The notes under the pieces are model-generated. The model worked only from the letters and a program-made list of their open reading frames with translations, made no database searches and was not told where the DNA came from. DNA of 36,452 nt from contig NW_019091402.1 in the NCBI RefSeq assembly GCF_001949145.1, forward strand, positions 2,191,529 through 2,227,980, given 5' to 3'. Both the position numbers and the translations under genes were made by a program. This DNA comes from Acanthaster planci (Eukaryota; Echinodermata; Asteroidea; Valvatida; Acanthasteridae). Shown here piece after piece: positions 22,884 to 30,973 of this stretch. How positions within the stretch are numbered: position 1 is the first letter of the stretch; the number at the start of each line of letters is the position of its first letter.

Positions 22884-23252
22884 CCTATAGAATCCACACC
22901 AATTCACGAACTTTCTGATCTTCTGAAGGCACGTAAAAATCTGAAAAATTGGGCACCGGTGACAAAGCCATCTCCTGTATACCCGTCAACTCAGAGAAAG
23001 CACGCAACGCTTCGTCTACTGTAAACTTCCGCTGACTTGCTCTTGTCTCATGCGTTTGTTAAAAAAGTCCAACAGATGTACGCGATTTTCTTCCCAGGTC
23101 TGCTTAGTTTGCACCAGTTGTTCCAAGGCAAAGTCATGTCGCTTTCTTCTTGCATCGATTTGATTTTGAGACAGGCTGCTAAAATAAAAAGTTGGAACAA
23201 GTGAATGCCAACGCATAATAGCTCCTCCGACCATCATTAATGCACTCGCCAT
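22884..23252 (-). pseudogene. Polinton small gene ('MASALMMVGGA' type)
   Basis: It starts at 23252 with 'MASALMMVGGAIM', a hydrophobic N-terminus, followed by a charged, probably coiled-coil part ('RRKRHDFALEQLVQTKQTWE'). Near 23030 a frameshift leads into 'VDEALRAFSELTG' and 'NFSDFYVPSEDQKVRELVW', ending at TAG 22886-22884. The hydrophobic N-terminus and charged middle are common in small Polinton structural genes. I recognise it as Polinton-associated but cannot give a function. It is divergent from the next plus-strand gene. Confidence 0.6.
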
Positions 23253-23281
23253 TTTATTTTATAAACGTTTTAATTTAAAAC

Positions 23282-23628
23282 ATGAATAAAGAAAAGGAGA
23301 AAGAACATTTGCAAATCAAAGACCTGCTGGCAGAAATGCTATCAAACTAACATCGAAGGCATGCTGGGTGGCATGTGAGTCGGCATTGATCATATCACGG
23401 TGACACGGTTTTAGAGATCCAAGACCACTTGCACCAAAAGACGGGGGACATGCTAGCAGAGGTCCAAGACGTATTGGCAGAAATGAGAGTCAAAACTTTC
23501 CACAAACGAAATCTATTGACTAAATACGAAGACATGTTTTTTTGCGGTGGGTGTGTCTTTGATCGTTTTGTCTTTCATGTCTGTGATTTGGAAATAAACC
23601 TGTTTGTGATTTTGCCCTTAAATTAAAA
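23282..23628 (+). pseudogene. Polinton small gene with a C-terminal membrane segment
   Basis: ATG 23282 opens 'MNKEKEKEHLQIKDLLAEML', stopped after 22 codons. In another frame 'HQKTGDMLAEVQDVLAEMRV' (23429 onward) continues to 'RNLLTKYEDMF'. At the T7 run (23535-23541) a shift of frame gives 'FAVGVSLIVLSFMSVIW', a membrane segment ending in TAA. The readings make an amphipathic protein with one C-terminal anchor. Its position between the 'MASALMM' gene and the capsid gene suggests a virion-like small protein; this is inferred from position only. Confidence 0.5.
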
Positions 23629-23656
23629 ACCCTTAAATTATAAAACCGTTTACATG

Positions 23657-24930
23657 TATTATAAAAGACACGGAAAATTCAATACACAAAGAAACTAAAC
23701 CCAAACTGCCGGGTAAAAATACCTCGAGCTATTAAAGGCGAACGACGAGAAGTCACCATTACACACAATCCGATCACCAAAGCTCCCGGTCACCCGTTAA
23801 ATGTTAAATTTCCGGCGTTGGGTGAAGAAGATGTCGTTGTACCTGGAACCGTGAAATTGGCTTTCAAATTGGAGCTAGACGGAGCATCGGATGACAACCG
23901 TACTGTTTACAACAATGTCGCTCGTAATTTGGTGTCGGATCTCAACGTTAGTTTACAGGGTAATAAAATCGTCAGTTACCGAGACGCAGACGTATTTCAC
24001 AATTTAAAGACAATTGGCTGCCTTTGACACAGAGTAAAAATATGGCATACGTTGGTTTAAAAACTCAAAAACGTGGCCAAGTTACGCCTAGACGCTGCCG
24101 ACAAAAATGAAGCAGCAAACGACGGTAAAGATAAAGCAATCGCCGACGCGTCTGTTTTTGTAAGCGTCGCGACGCTTACAAATACAGATACGCAATTTCT
24201 TTGGACGTACCCATGTTGACAGATCACGGACCTTTCTATCCATCGGGTCTCAAAGAACCTTTAACGTACCAACTGACGTTTAACGGACACGACAAGGAAG
24301 TCAAGTCGACCAATGCAGCCGTAGAGTACTCAATTTCGGACCTTACGCTAGAGTACGAAGTCGTAACCAATCGCGTTTTGGGTCAAGTTTTGCCGCAAAA
24401 GCACAACTATCTATCTATTCGATCGAATCCATTCGTGGAAAAAACAAGCAGTCAACAAGACAGACACACTGTGGAAGTTAAGCATTGATTAGACAATTAA
24501 AAGCTTGAAAGGGGCTTTAATTTTGTTCAAAGATCCTACCATTAAAAACCCGCAAAGATTTTACAATCCGCACGTTACGAAAACCAGCATAACCTTCGAG
24601 GGGAACCCAACCAGCTGTACTCGCAAGGTTTGTTCGAGTATCAACATTGAAACGAAATTTCCAAGTTCTTCGGCGATTCAGATACCGAGTCTGGACGTGC
24701 AGTTACAAAAGACCTAAATTTGACAGGCGTTGACATGGGTGGCTAACTGAAAGACAAATACGGGCTATGGCTCGACTTTAGAAGTTCGGGCGATAACTCG
24801 CCGCATGGGTCGGGTAGACCTCCTGGAGGAGAAGGAGGAGGAGGCATATCGATTCAAATGGAACGAGAAGCCGAGACGACGGCCGGGACACTTTACATGT
24901 ACGTGTTTTTGGTAATGGATGTGCAGTTGA
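23657..24930 (+). pseudogene. Polinton major capsid protein (double jelly-roll), degraded
   Basis: The protein would form the hexon-like capsomers of a Polinton particle. Readable blocks in order are 'KGERREVTITHNPITKAPGH' and 'KFPALGEEDVVVPGTVKLAF' (to a stop at 24027), 'DAADKNEAANDGKDKAIADA' (about 24075-24150), 'DVPMLTDHGPFYPSGLKEPL' to 'LTLEYEVVTNRVLGQVL' (24201-24488), 'KGALILFKDPT..RFYNPHV' (24505-24580), 'PNQLYSQGLFEYQH' and 'KDKYGLWLDFRSSGDNSPHG', ending with 'LYMYVFLVMDVQL'. The order matches the family throughout, but the reading needs at least five frame changes. A 26-bp perfect palindrome (24157-24182) interrupts it. The start codon is not clear. Confidence 0.85.
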
Positions 24931-24954
24931 TAAAAGTTATAAAAAAATCCGCAT

Positions 24955-25462
24955 TATGCTTTAATTGTTGGAAAGACCGGCAGCGGAAAAATCAGTGGGT
25001 CTTGGACCTTTAGGAAAGTGAACATCGGTTCGTATTTGAAGCCATAATGATCATTTGTCCCCCATTAAGCAAAAACAAAACGCATCTAGAGAAACTCTGT
25101 ATTAAAAACGACGAGAACGTGTATCTTTGCAACTTGGAAAAAGAGAGGCTTGAGCTAAACGAAGCGATTGATTTATATCAGAGGGCATTTGACGGTGTGA
25201 ATACGCTATTTATTGTGGACGATTGTGCCGATTGTATATCAAGTATCGGAAGAAATCTAAAGGAGGCAACACTTGTGCGTTAAGTCGTATGGCGTTTAGC
25301 GGGAGGCACTTTATTCACATCTGTTGGCTGTTGACTCAGAAATACAACTCAACGCTCAAAGACGTATGTGAAAACACCGCAAAAAAAACACATTTGAGGG
25401 ACGTGAAGTTTAGCAAGTCGGTATTAAATACGGGACCCCCTGTTAGTTGGTTATTTCTATAA
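24955..25462 (+). pseudogene. Polinton genome-packaging ATPase (FtsK/HerA type), degraded
   Basis: The Walker A segment 'LIVGKTGSGK' (about 24958-24990) is followed by Ile where the family needs Thr or Ser. 'ICPPLSKNKTHLEKLCIKND' (from 25053) and the Walker B-like 'NTLFIVDDCAD' (about 25200-25230) follow. After a frameshift 'SRMAFSGRHFIHICWLLTQK' (25280-25340) and 'YNSTLKDVCENTAKK' complete the sensor region. The start is missing: the capsid reading runs into it with no spacer, so an upstream deletion is likely. The enzyme would drive DNA into capsids; this copy is inactive. Confidence 0.85.
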
Positions 25463-25520
25463 AACTAGGTGATTAACAAATTTTAAGTAAGCTGTAAATA
25501 AAAATCAACAAAGAATCAAC

Positions 25521-25709
25521 AATGTTAGAATACATTCAACTAGTTATCCAATTAGCTATGGCAATCAACTTGACTTATTACACGTATGAATACGCGCCAA
25601 GCTAGCGTTTAACAAAACTAAAGACGCTTTATACAAAATGGACACCAATATCAAATCGATTCTAAGCGCAAAAAGCGAATCTGCCCAAACCCCAGAACCC
25701 AAGCCATAA
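25521..25709 (+). pseudogene. Polinton small membrane protein gene
   Basis: ATG 25521 gives 'MLEYIQLVIQLAMAINLTYY', a hydrophobic N-terminal segment, ending at a TAG after 'YEYAPS'. A one-base shift near 25600 continues as 'KLAFNKTKDALYKMDTNIKS' and 'ESAQTPEPKP', ending at TAA 25707-25709. The product would be about 62 residues with one membrane segment. Function unknown. Confidence 0.5.
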
Positions 25710-25721
25710 CATAAAAGACCG

Positions 25722-26121
25722 ACTTTGTTCAGTCGTGGCCTCGGGTGAGTCGAAAATATATTTTGGGAAGGAATACACCGTAAAAGATATAGAAGCACTT
25801 ACCCCAGCCGAAAAAGTTAAACAACTTGTACGAAGTACGATTCGGGAAAAGAAATTGTCAAGACGCTGGGCAGCTCGATTCTAAGCCTATACGCGCGACT
25901 ACTGGGAATAGCCACTCCTATCGAATTTTGGGGTTACAATGTTGACTCAAAAGTCGGAAGACGACTTGGCCAAAGACGTGAACAACGACCCTATAATTAG
26001 TCAAACGATTGGTCACCTACTTAGCGAGCATTGCTACAAGTATGGGGCTTACCTATCAACACTGGTGGCAACATTAATTCCAACAAAAGATTTGGCTGTT
26101 AATAAAATCCGCCTATTATAA
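25722..26121 (+). pseudogene. Polinton gene, unknown function, frameshifted
   Basis: Three frames follow each other: 'GKEYTVKDIEALTPAEKVKQ' (about 25756-25830), 'GKEIVKTLGSSILSLYARLL' (about 25850-25910) and 'QKSEDDLAKDVNNDPIISQT' to 'YKYGAYLSTLVATLI' (25945-26090), ending at a stop at 26119-26121. Together they would make about 130 residues, mostly helical, with a hydrophobic C-terminal segment. It sits between two small membrane-protein genes in the structural cluster. No motif gives a function. Confidence 0.5.
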
Positions 26122-26127
26122 AAGAAA
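26114..26127 (+). promoter_or_regulatory. Start-proximal motif 'tattataaaagaaa'
   Basis: The 14 bases directly before ATG 26128 are identical to those directly before ATG 26707. Related 'tattataaa' copies precede other Polinton starts at 23657, 20204 and (minus) 30212. A short AT-rich core promoter or leader element is inferred. Confidence 0.5.
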
Positions 26128-26495
26128 ATGTCAACAGAAGAGAAGCAATTACCAGCAGCCAGCCCAGCCAAGAGCCAAATTCAAACGGTGACAAAAATTA
26201 AAAATCCTAAACGAATAGAGCAAGGAAAACGATTGGCGGAACATAACAAGAAAATGAAAGAACAATTAGCCCGGTTAAAACTGGGTGAGTCAGAGCCAGA
26301 AACCCAAAATAAAAACTTAATTTTTGCCGGCTTGGCGACCGGTGCGTTGGCTTTGGTGTTGTTTTTTAAAAACGAAATCCTCCGTGGTAAATTAAACGGC
26401 CAAAACAACAGAGGTAAAAGCGCCGTCAGTTCAAACCGTAGCCCCCGCGCAAGAAATTTTAGATATGGAGTACTTTAAAAACCGTGTATATTAAA
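26128..26495 (+). CDS. Polinton small basic protein with one membrane segment
   Basis: This is one of the best preserved genes of the element. ATG 26128 opens 116 residues: a basic, Lys/Glu-rich N-terminal half ('KRLAEHNKKMKEQLARLKLG', coiled coil likely), then a membrane segment 'LIFAGLATGALALVLFF' and a basic tail, stopping at 26478. A +1 reading near 26413 would instead continue as 'SVQTVAPAQEILDMEY' to TAA 26493-26495, which reaches the next gene and looks more natural, so a single-base frameshift near the 3' end is likely. Function unknown; a virion-like membrane protein is inferred from context. Confidence 0.55.
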
Positions 26496-26497
26496 AC

Positions 26498-26749
26498 ATG
26501 AGTAACGCAAAATCGATAGGCGTAAACGGGATTGCCAATATGGTATATCACGGTGCCGTAGTCAGTGTCATTTTAATGGGTTATGCCATGCTCGCTAAAA
26601 AGCTACTAAAACTTAAACCTCCCGATCTCGACAAATTATCGGTAGAAGACGCTGCCAAAATGACCACTATTGCCAGTGGTTATAAACCGGTTTATTATAA
26701 AAGAAAATGGCAGAAGGTGGATTTGACCCGGAAGAGATACCCCTTTTAG
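26498..26749 (+). CDS. Polinton small membrane protein
   Basis: An intact 83-residue frame starts at ATG 26498. It has one membrane segment ('VVSVILMGYAMLAKKLL' area) followed by a basic, proline-containing stretch 'LKLKPPDLDKLSVEDAAKMT'. Its 3' end overlaps the next gene's start (26707), and its codons there also carry the second 'tattataaaagaaa' motif. No function is known to me; the position next to the right terminal repeat is consistent with the Polinton structural cluster. Confidence 0.6.
   Translation: MSNAKSIGVNGIANMVYHGAVVSVILMGYAMLAKKLLKLKPPDLDKLSVEDAAKMTTIASGYKPVYYKRKWQKVDLTRKRYPF
26693..26706 (+). promoter_or_regulatory. Start-proximal motif 'tattataaaagaaa', second copy
   Basis: Identical to 26114-26127, directly before ATG 26707, and embedded inside the preceding coding frame. 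The same 14 bases before two starts argues for a signal rather than chance. Confidence 0.5.
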
Positions 26750-26914
26750 CTCAAGGTGGAGAAAAAAGAAGATTTAGCATTTGAAGATGATCAAAACCTA
26801 TAATGGGATAATACCATTGACACAACGCAAGACGAATCAATGTTTGTAGAAGGTCAAGGACTAGATACATTAGATTTAAGAAGGACGTTAGTTGAAGATA
26901 AAATGAATGACTAA
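26707..26914 (+). pseudogene. Last Polinton gene before the right terminal repeat, frameshifted
   Basis: ATG 26707 opens 'MAEGGFDPEEIPLLAQGGEK' and stops at 26784. A shifted frame continues as 'FEDDQNL', an in-frame TAA, then 'DTTQDESMFVEGQGLDTLDL' to 'EDKMND' and TAA 26912-26914. It would be a short, very acidic protein without a membrane segment. The stop codon coincides with the start of the duplicated terminal repeat. Confidence 0.55.
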
Positions 26915-27317
26915 ACAATCGAGACAGTCTACAAGTCCGGTTTTTATTCTTTTTTCACGAGCGGGCATGTGTCTTTTTCGATTTTCGCAGAGGCAGATTT
27001 AGGGTTTTTTCGTTCAGTAAAGTGTACAACTCTCTTGTAAACGGTGGTAAATAATAGCCGTCCATCGTCTTTTATAAATAGTATTTATTTTTTGTTTTAT
27101 CGTTAAAAACGTGGTGGGGAGGAGTTGTGCGGGTTGTGGGTTTAGGGGGTTGTGGGTACTTTTTGGAGGGGGGTGCTTTTTAGGGGGGTTATGGGTGCGT
27201 TTTAGGGGGTTGGATAGGTAGAGGGTGAGTGTTTTCACTTTTAATTTTGGGAAATGTCACTTTTTTAGTCGGGTAGTTATAGGAGGAAAATTTGGTCTAT
27301 AGAATGCCAATTACAAT
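26915..27317. repeat. Polinton terminal repeat, copy 1 (G-rich inner half)
   Basis: This segment repeats at 30570-30973 in direct orientation with about 7-8% difference by eye. It contains 'tctacaagtccg', 'tataaatagtatttattttt' and a G-rich array (27116-27210) of units such as 'ttaggggggttatgggtg'. I place the outer end at 'caatact' (27317) because divergence between copies falls beyond it; the exact terminus is inference. No left-end inverted copy is seen for element A. Confidence 0.65.
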
Positions 27318-29253
27318 ACTACTGTATCCGTGGCACGACTGGTTCCGCTACAAGCGTACATGTGTATGAACATGGAGCCACATGACTGTGTGTGTACCGC
27401 GTACTGGGATCGATCTGTGTGCCAGGTATACTGTACCGCATTATCTCCTTTTCGTCGAGTGTTTGTGCTCCTCTCTTCATGATTTACAATAACGCCGAAA
27501 CCGTGCGTAATTTGGTGGATGTACTGGAAACTCCGCGAAAGAACCGGGATTGAAATTCTTCGAGTTCGCGACGAATGAGACCGTTCTTCAAGCTCGTGCT
27601 GTCGTTCGCGGCTACGCGTGCTATGCATAACTAACGCGCGCACGCTGTGGTATTTCCTCTCCACGGTAATACATCCGATCACGAGAATCAATATTAATTT
27701 TATTACATGCTAATGGCCGCGATAACACGTCCATTTTTACAATACCAGACTGGACTCGCAGGGAAAATGACTACAAAAACTGACTACAAAATGACTACAA
27801 AAACAGGTATTCCAAGGAAGATATTAGTACAGTATGCGCCACTTTTATTATTAGATTTGGCTCTTCTGTGTAGGATTCACTATGAGAAAAGTCAGCATCG
27901 TTGGAGTTGGTCTTCAATAGTTCATGGACTTACCAACGACCCAGGGGTTAAGCAACGATTTGGTGTAGCGAAATGCGGGTAGAATGTTGACTATGAGTTT
28001 CAATAAGAAAAAATAAGTTACTTTAAATGGTGATTTTTTTCAAAGTCAACCCCATCATTTAGCAGAATTGGAGAGGAGAGAATCAGACATTGTTTATAAT
28101 TATGTCCCTGAGTCTACCCCGTAGCTACTGCATTATGAATGGCGGCATATTATTTCACTAGACCCGACCAATGATACGTTTTAGGGATTGAAGTGGTGTC
28201 GCCTTTAGACAAGGGCCAGACAAGTGAAGTGCCTTATGATTACTGGAATCATGTTGCTTGTTTGACTCCGTCGTACATGACCCTGGCGTCTGCAGTGTCA
28301 GCGGCAACCTGTTTGCCGGAGGAGAGTTCCAGCCAGTATATGGTTGGAGCTGTTTTTATTTACTTCACCGCTGTATTCAACCGTCTGGCATATCGTGGCT
28401 TACACCTCAGGCCAAAATTCCTCGATTTCTGGTCAGGGGCTGGAGTCCAAAAGTGGTGCGGCGACGCGGTTTTTTTCCCTCACTTGCTTTCCCTAGAAAT
28501 AATGTACGTATAACACGCGATGCCCTTCGTGCATTGCGTACCGCCGCTACCAACACTGAAAAAGACTGGCCCAAGTTTTATTTTGGTTTATCTTTTTTTT
28601 GCGTGTGTTTTTAATTTGGTCATTTGAGTTACTTTTTCAGAATGGGGACGCATAGACGTTCCTGAGATAGCTCTGTTATTGGTTTATTTTGCTTTTTTGT
28701 TTCGTTTATTTTGTTCACATCTGTGCCAAATAAATTTACCACATACTGTGGCATAAATACACCCTCACAAAACAGGATGGAAATAAAACATTAAACTTCC
28801 CGAATAAGAATTTTACATGTATGGATTGAAAAAAGTCTCTTACGTTTAGCATACTTGCACTCTTGGTAGATGAAAAGACTCATTGATACATTCAGGGAGA
28901 ACCAATTGGCATGTGCTTTAAATATAAAAAATAATGATCAGAATTGAGGTATTCATCAATGGATTCTCTTAATGAAATGATCCCTATTTCAGAAACATTA
29001 TGCCACAAGTATCTTTTTCTTGACCTTTAAACTTTTAAAACTTTCTGTAATTTGTTTGGTAGGTTCTACTTGTGATGGTGAACTACTCATGTAAGTACCA
29101 AAATTGCTACAGTGCTATTATGAATGTTTATAATTTATTTTCATGTTCTTGACATGTTTAGCCAAGAATTTAGTACTTATTCCTACTGCACCAGCTTGAC
29201 TCTTCAGACATTTAGGTTCCTTGGATTTACTGAGGTGTGCCATATTTTAATTC
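27318..29253. repeat. Duplicated flank, copy 1
   Basis: 27318-27662 matches 30974-31321 with about 4% difference, and 28248-29253 matches 31500-32497 with a similar figure. The middle 585 bp (27663-28247) is unique to this copy. Open frames on both strands show mostly amino-acid-changing differences between copies, so I do not call genes. A short 'atgactacaaaa' repeat lies at 27767-27806. The copy ends one base before the N at 29254. Confidence 0.85.
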
Positions 29254-29254
29254 N
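29254..29254. other. Single ambiguous base (N) at the duplication breakpoint
   Basis: The only N in the window. Similarity between the two long direct repeats ends exactly here: the preceding 'ttttaattc' is shared, but the following sequence is Polinton coding DNA here and exon sequence at 32498. It marks a probable assembly join. Confidence 0.9.
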
Positions 29255-29339
29255 GCGTTAAATCGTATAGCGACAACAATATCTTAGTCTAAGTACCATA
29301 AAAACTAAAACAAAAACAGATGTTTTAAGACTCGTTTGG

Positions 29340-30042
29340 GGGTTTAGTGACTACGTTGCCGGTAAAACTAAACAAGTAACACGAGAAAAAAAACTAGTAA
29401 ACTTTCACAAATTCGCTCTGAAAACATCGAGATGCTAGAAGCTCCTAGTGAAGCCAATCGAGTCAGTGACATCGTTGACGAGCTCACTCACGATGGAGAA
29501 TCGCAAACCGAAGGGTTAAACTTCCGACAGTTAGTCACACTGGACCAATCGTTACAGACGGTCAAAGGAGAGCTCGTGTTAAACCGGGACAAGTTGGATG
29601 AGTTGGACGCAAAGATTCAACAAGTCAAAAACGAATTAAAGGAAGCGGCGTATGGGAAGGAGAACGTGCAGAAATTCAACAACAGTTGGACGATCTAGAA
29701 GTGGAAAGGCGGGGTACGTTAGAAATTATTAATAGAAACACCGATCAGATTCGTACCCAGATCAATCACATCAAAGAAACGATCACCGTGATACTGGACG
29801 GCGATTTGACATTACGCGAGAAAATTAGACCGTTGTTTAAAGAACAGGGTGTGACAATTGTCAGAAATTCTGAATTCCAGAATGGCACTGTAAGTTCAAA
29901 TGTTTCTATAATACTGGTATCAATATCTTGTCTATCAGGTCTCGTATTTGCTGGGCTTGGTGGTGGTGATGGATCGGGTATTTCTCACTCTTCACGCCTG
30001 CGTCCTTCGGGTCTCCTTCCAGCAGGACTTCCTTCGACTTGA
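29340..30042 (+). pseudogene. Polinton coiled-coil protein gene
   Basis: Readable from 'DYVAGKTKQVTREKK' (about 29353), then in another frame 'SQIRSENIEMLEAPSEANRV' and 'LDQSLQTVKGELVLNRDKLD' to 29698. A further shift leads to 'MDDLEVERRGTLEIINRNTD' (29686) and 'LREKIRPLFKEQGVTIV', then a hydrophobic stretch ('NVSIILVSISCLSGLVFAGL') with a Gly-rich tail, stop 30040-30042. The long heptad-like region predicts a coiled coil with a C-terminal membrane anchor. The short stretch 'RNSEFQNGTV' around 29860-29890 looks like an insertion. The gene converges on the next minus-strand gene. Confidence 0.6.
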
Positions 30043-30047
30043 GTTTT

Positions 30048-30203
30048 TCATTCGATTTCGGTGGATTTTGTAATGTTGAAATATCCAGGATGAAAGCTTA
30101 CTTTTTTGACTTGTACGGCCTTGTCACCTTTCAAATTATCGATGGTATTTTCTAATTCAATCGTCTGCTCGCTTTTGGTGAAATAAAAATAATGCGTTTC
30201 CAT
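30048..30203 (-). CDS. Polinton small gene, 51 residues
   Basis: ATG at 30203 is directly preceded by 'ttattataa', the motif seen before other Polinton starts. The frame reads 'METHYFYFTKSEQTIELENT' and ends '...FHPGYFNITKSTEIE' at TGA 30050-30048. No membrane segment or catalytic motif is visible. It may be shortened, since a Lys-rich reading continues beyond the stop in the neighbouring frame. Function unknown. Confidence 0.5.
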   Translation of the reverse strand: METHYFYFTKSEQTIELENTIDNLKGDKAVQVKKVSFHPGYFNITKSTEIE

Positions 30204-30218
30204 TTATAATAAACAATT

Positions 30219-30596
30219 TTAAATAAGACCTCCTTCTTCTTCGTAAAGTATATATTTCAAAACGACGCCACTCCAGTGTTTATTAGAAACTTTAAATAGG
30301 TCTTTTACTTTGTCTGCTGGTTCTTTCGTAATGTCTTGATAACAGACGGTAATAAGAGCGCGAAGTGGTTTGCTTCTAGAGGTCTTGCCTCCTAAAATTT
30401 GGTTTAGTTTGTACTCTATGCCGCCCGCTAGATCTTCCGCCAATTGAATGTATAGTTGTTTAATTATTTCCTTTGTTTTAGATTTGGGCTTTTTATAATC
30501 AAAACACTGATTGCATTTGCCACCTACGTTTTCTACTTCAAAGTTGGTATAAGGCTGTAGTCTTCTAAAACAATCGAAGAAGTCTACAAGTCCGTT
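30219..30596 (-). pseudogene. Polinton terminal gene with a Cys pair, no start codon
   Basis: A continuous minus-strand frame runs from inside the terminal repeat (30596) to a stop at 30219. It includes 'YTNFEVENVGGKCNQCFDYK', 'YIQLAEDLAGGIEYKLNQIL' and 'KHWSGVVLKYILYEEEGGLI'. The CxxC could bind a metal. There is no ATG in the frame, so the start is lost or lies upstream in a changed frame. Its position directly inside the terminal repeat identifies which Polinton end this is. Function unknown. Confidence 0.55.
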
Positions 30597-30973
30597 TTAT
30601 AATTTTTTTTCACGTGCCGGCATGTGTCTTTTTCGATTTTCGCATATGCTGATTTAGCGTTTTTTCGTGCAGTAAAGCGTACAACTCTCTTGTAAATGGT
30701 GGTAAATAATAGCCGCCCATCGTCTTTTATAAATAGTATTTATTTTTTGTTTTACCGTTAAAAATTTGGTGGGAGGAATTGTGCGGGTTGTAGGTTTAGG
30801 GGGTTGTGGGTACTTTGGGGGTTCTTTTTAGGGGGGTTGTGGGTGCGTTTTAGGGGGTTGGGTAGGTAGAGGGTGAGTGTTTTCACTTTTAATTGTGGGA
30901 AATATCATATATCATATATTTTTTAGTCGGATAGGTATAGGAGGAAAATTTGGTCTAGAAAACGCCATTTACA
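30570..30973. repeat. Polinton terminal repeat, copy 2
   Basis: Direct repeat of 26915-27317. It has the same order of blocks, including 'tataaatagtatttattttt' and the G-rich array (30770-30865), with an extra 'atatcatatatc' near 30901-30915. Differences from copy 1 are about twice as dense as in the flank beyond 30973. Confidence 0.65.

Larger units (their letters stand above)
20204..27317 (+). mobile_element. Degraded Maverick/Polinton (element A)
   Basis: The block contains the hallmark set of a Polinton in one cluster: protein-primed PolB, retroviral-like integrase on the opposite strand, double-jelly-roll major capsid protein, FtsK/HerA-type packaging ATPase and several small genes, ending on the right in a terminal repeat. 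Nearly every gene is broken by frameshifts, stops or internal deletions, so the copy is inactive. The left terminal repeat is not found; a 2.15-kb foldback element lies beyond. The element may extend left to about 19.47 kb if the AT-rich gene there belongs to it. Intact Polintons are typically 15-20 kb, so about half has been lost. Confidence 0.9.
29255..30973 (-). mobile_element. Polinton fragment (element B), opposite orientation
   Basis: The fragment holds one plus-strand and two minus-strand small genes of Polinton character, then a terminal repeat (30570-30973) whose outward side faces right. Read from the terminal repeat inward on the minus strand, the genes differ from the right-end genes of element A, so this is the other (left) end of a related element. 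No PolB, integrase or capsid sequence is present; the interior is cut at the N. Confidence 0.75.

Noticed and set aside
27311-27691. Long minus-strand frame present in both duplicate flanks (also 30969-31322)
   Set aside because: Open in both copies, but roughly 8 of 13 differences change an amino acid and no domain is recognised, so there is no sign of selection as a protein.
27882-27912. 'cgttggagttggtctt' shared with the foldback centre at about 18380
   Set aside because: Short match in an order that does not fit the foldback arm similarity nearby; may be chance.
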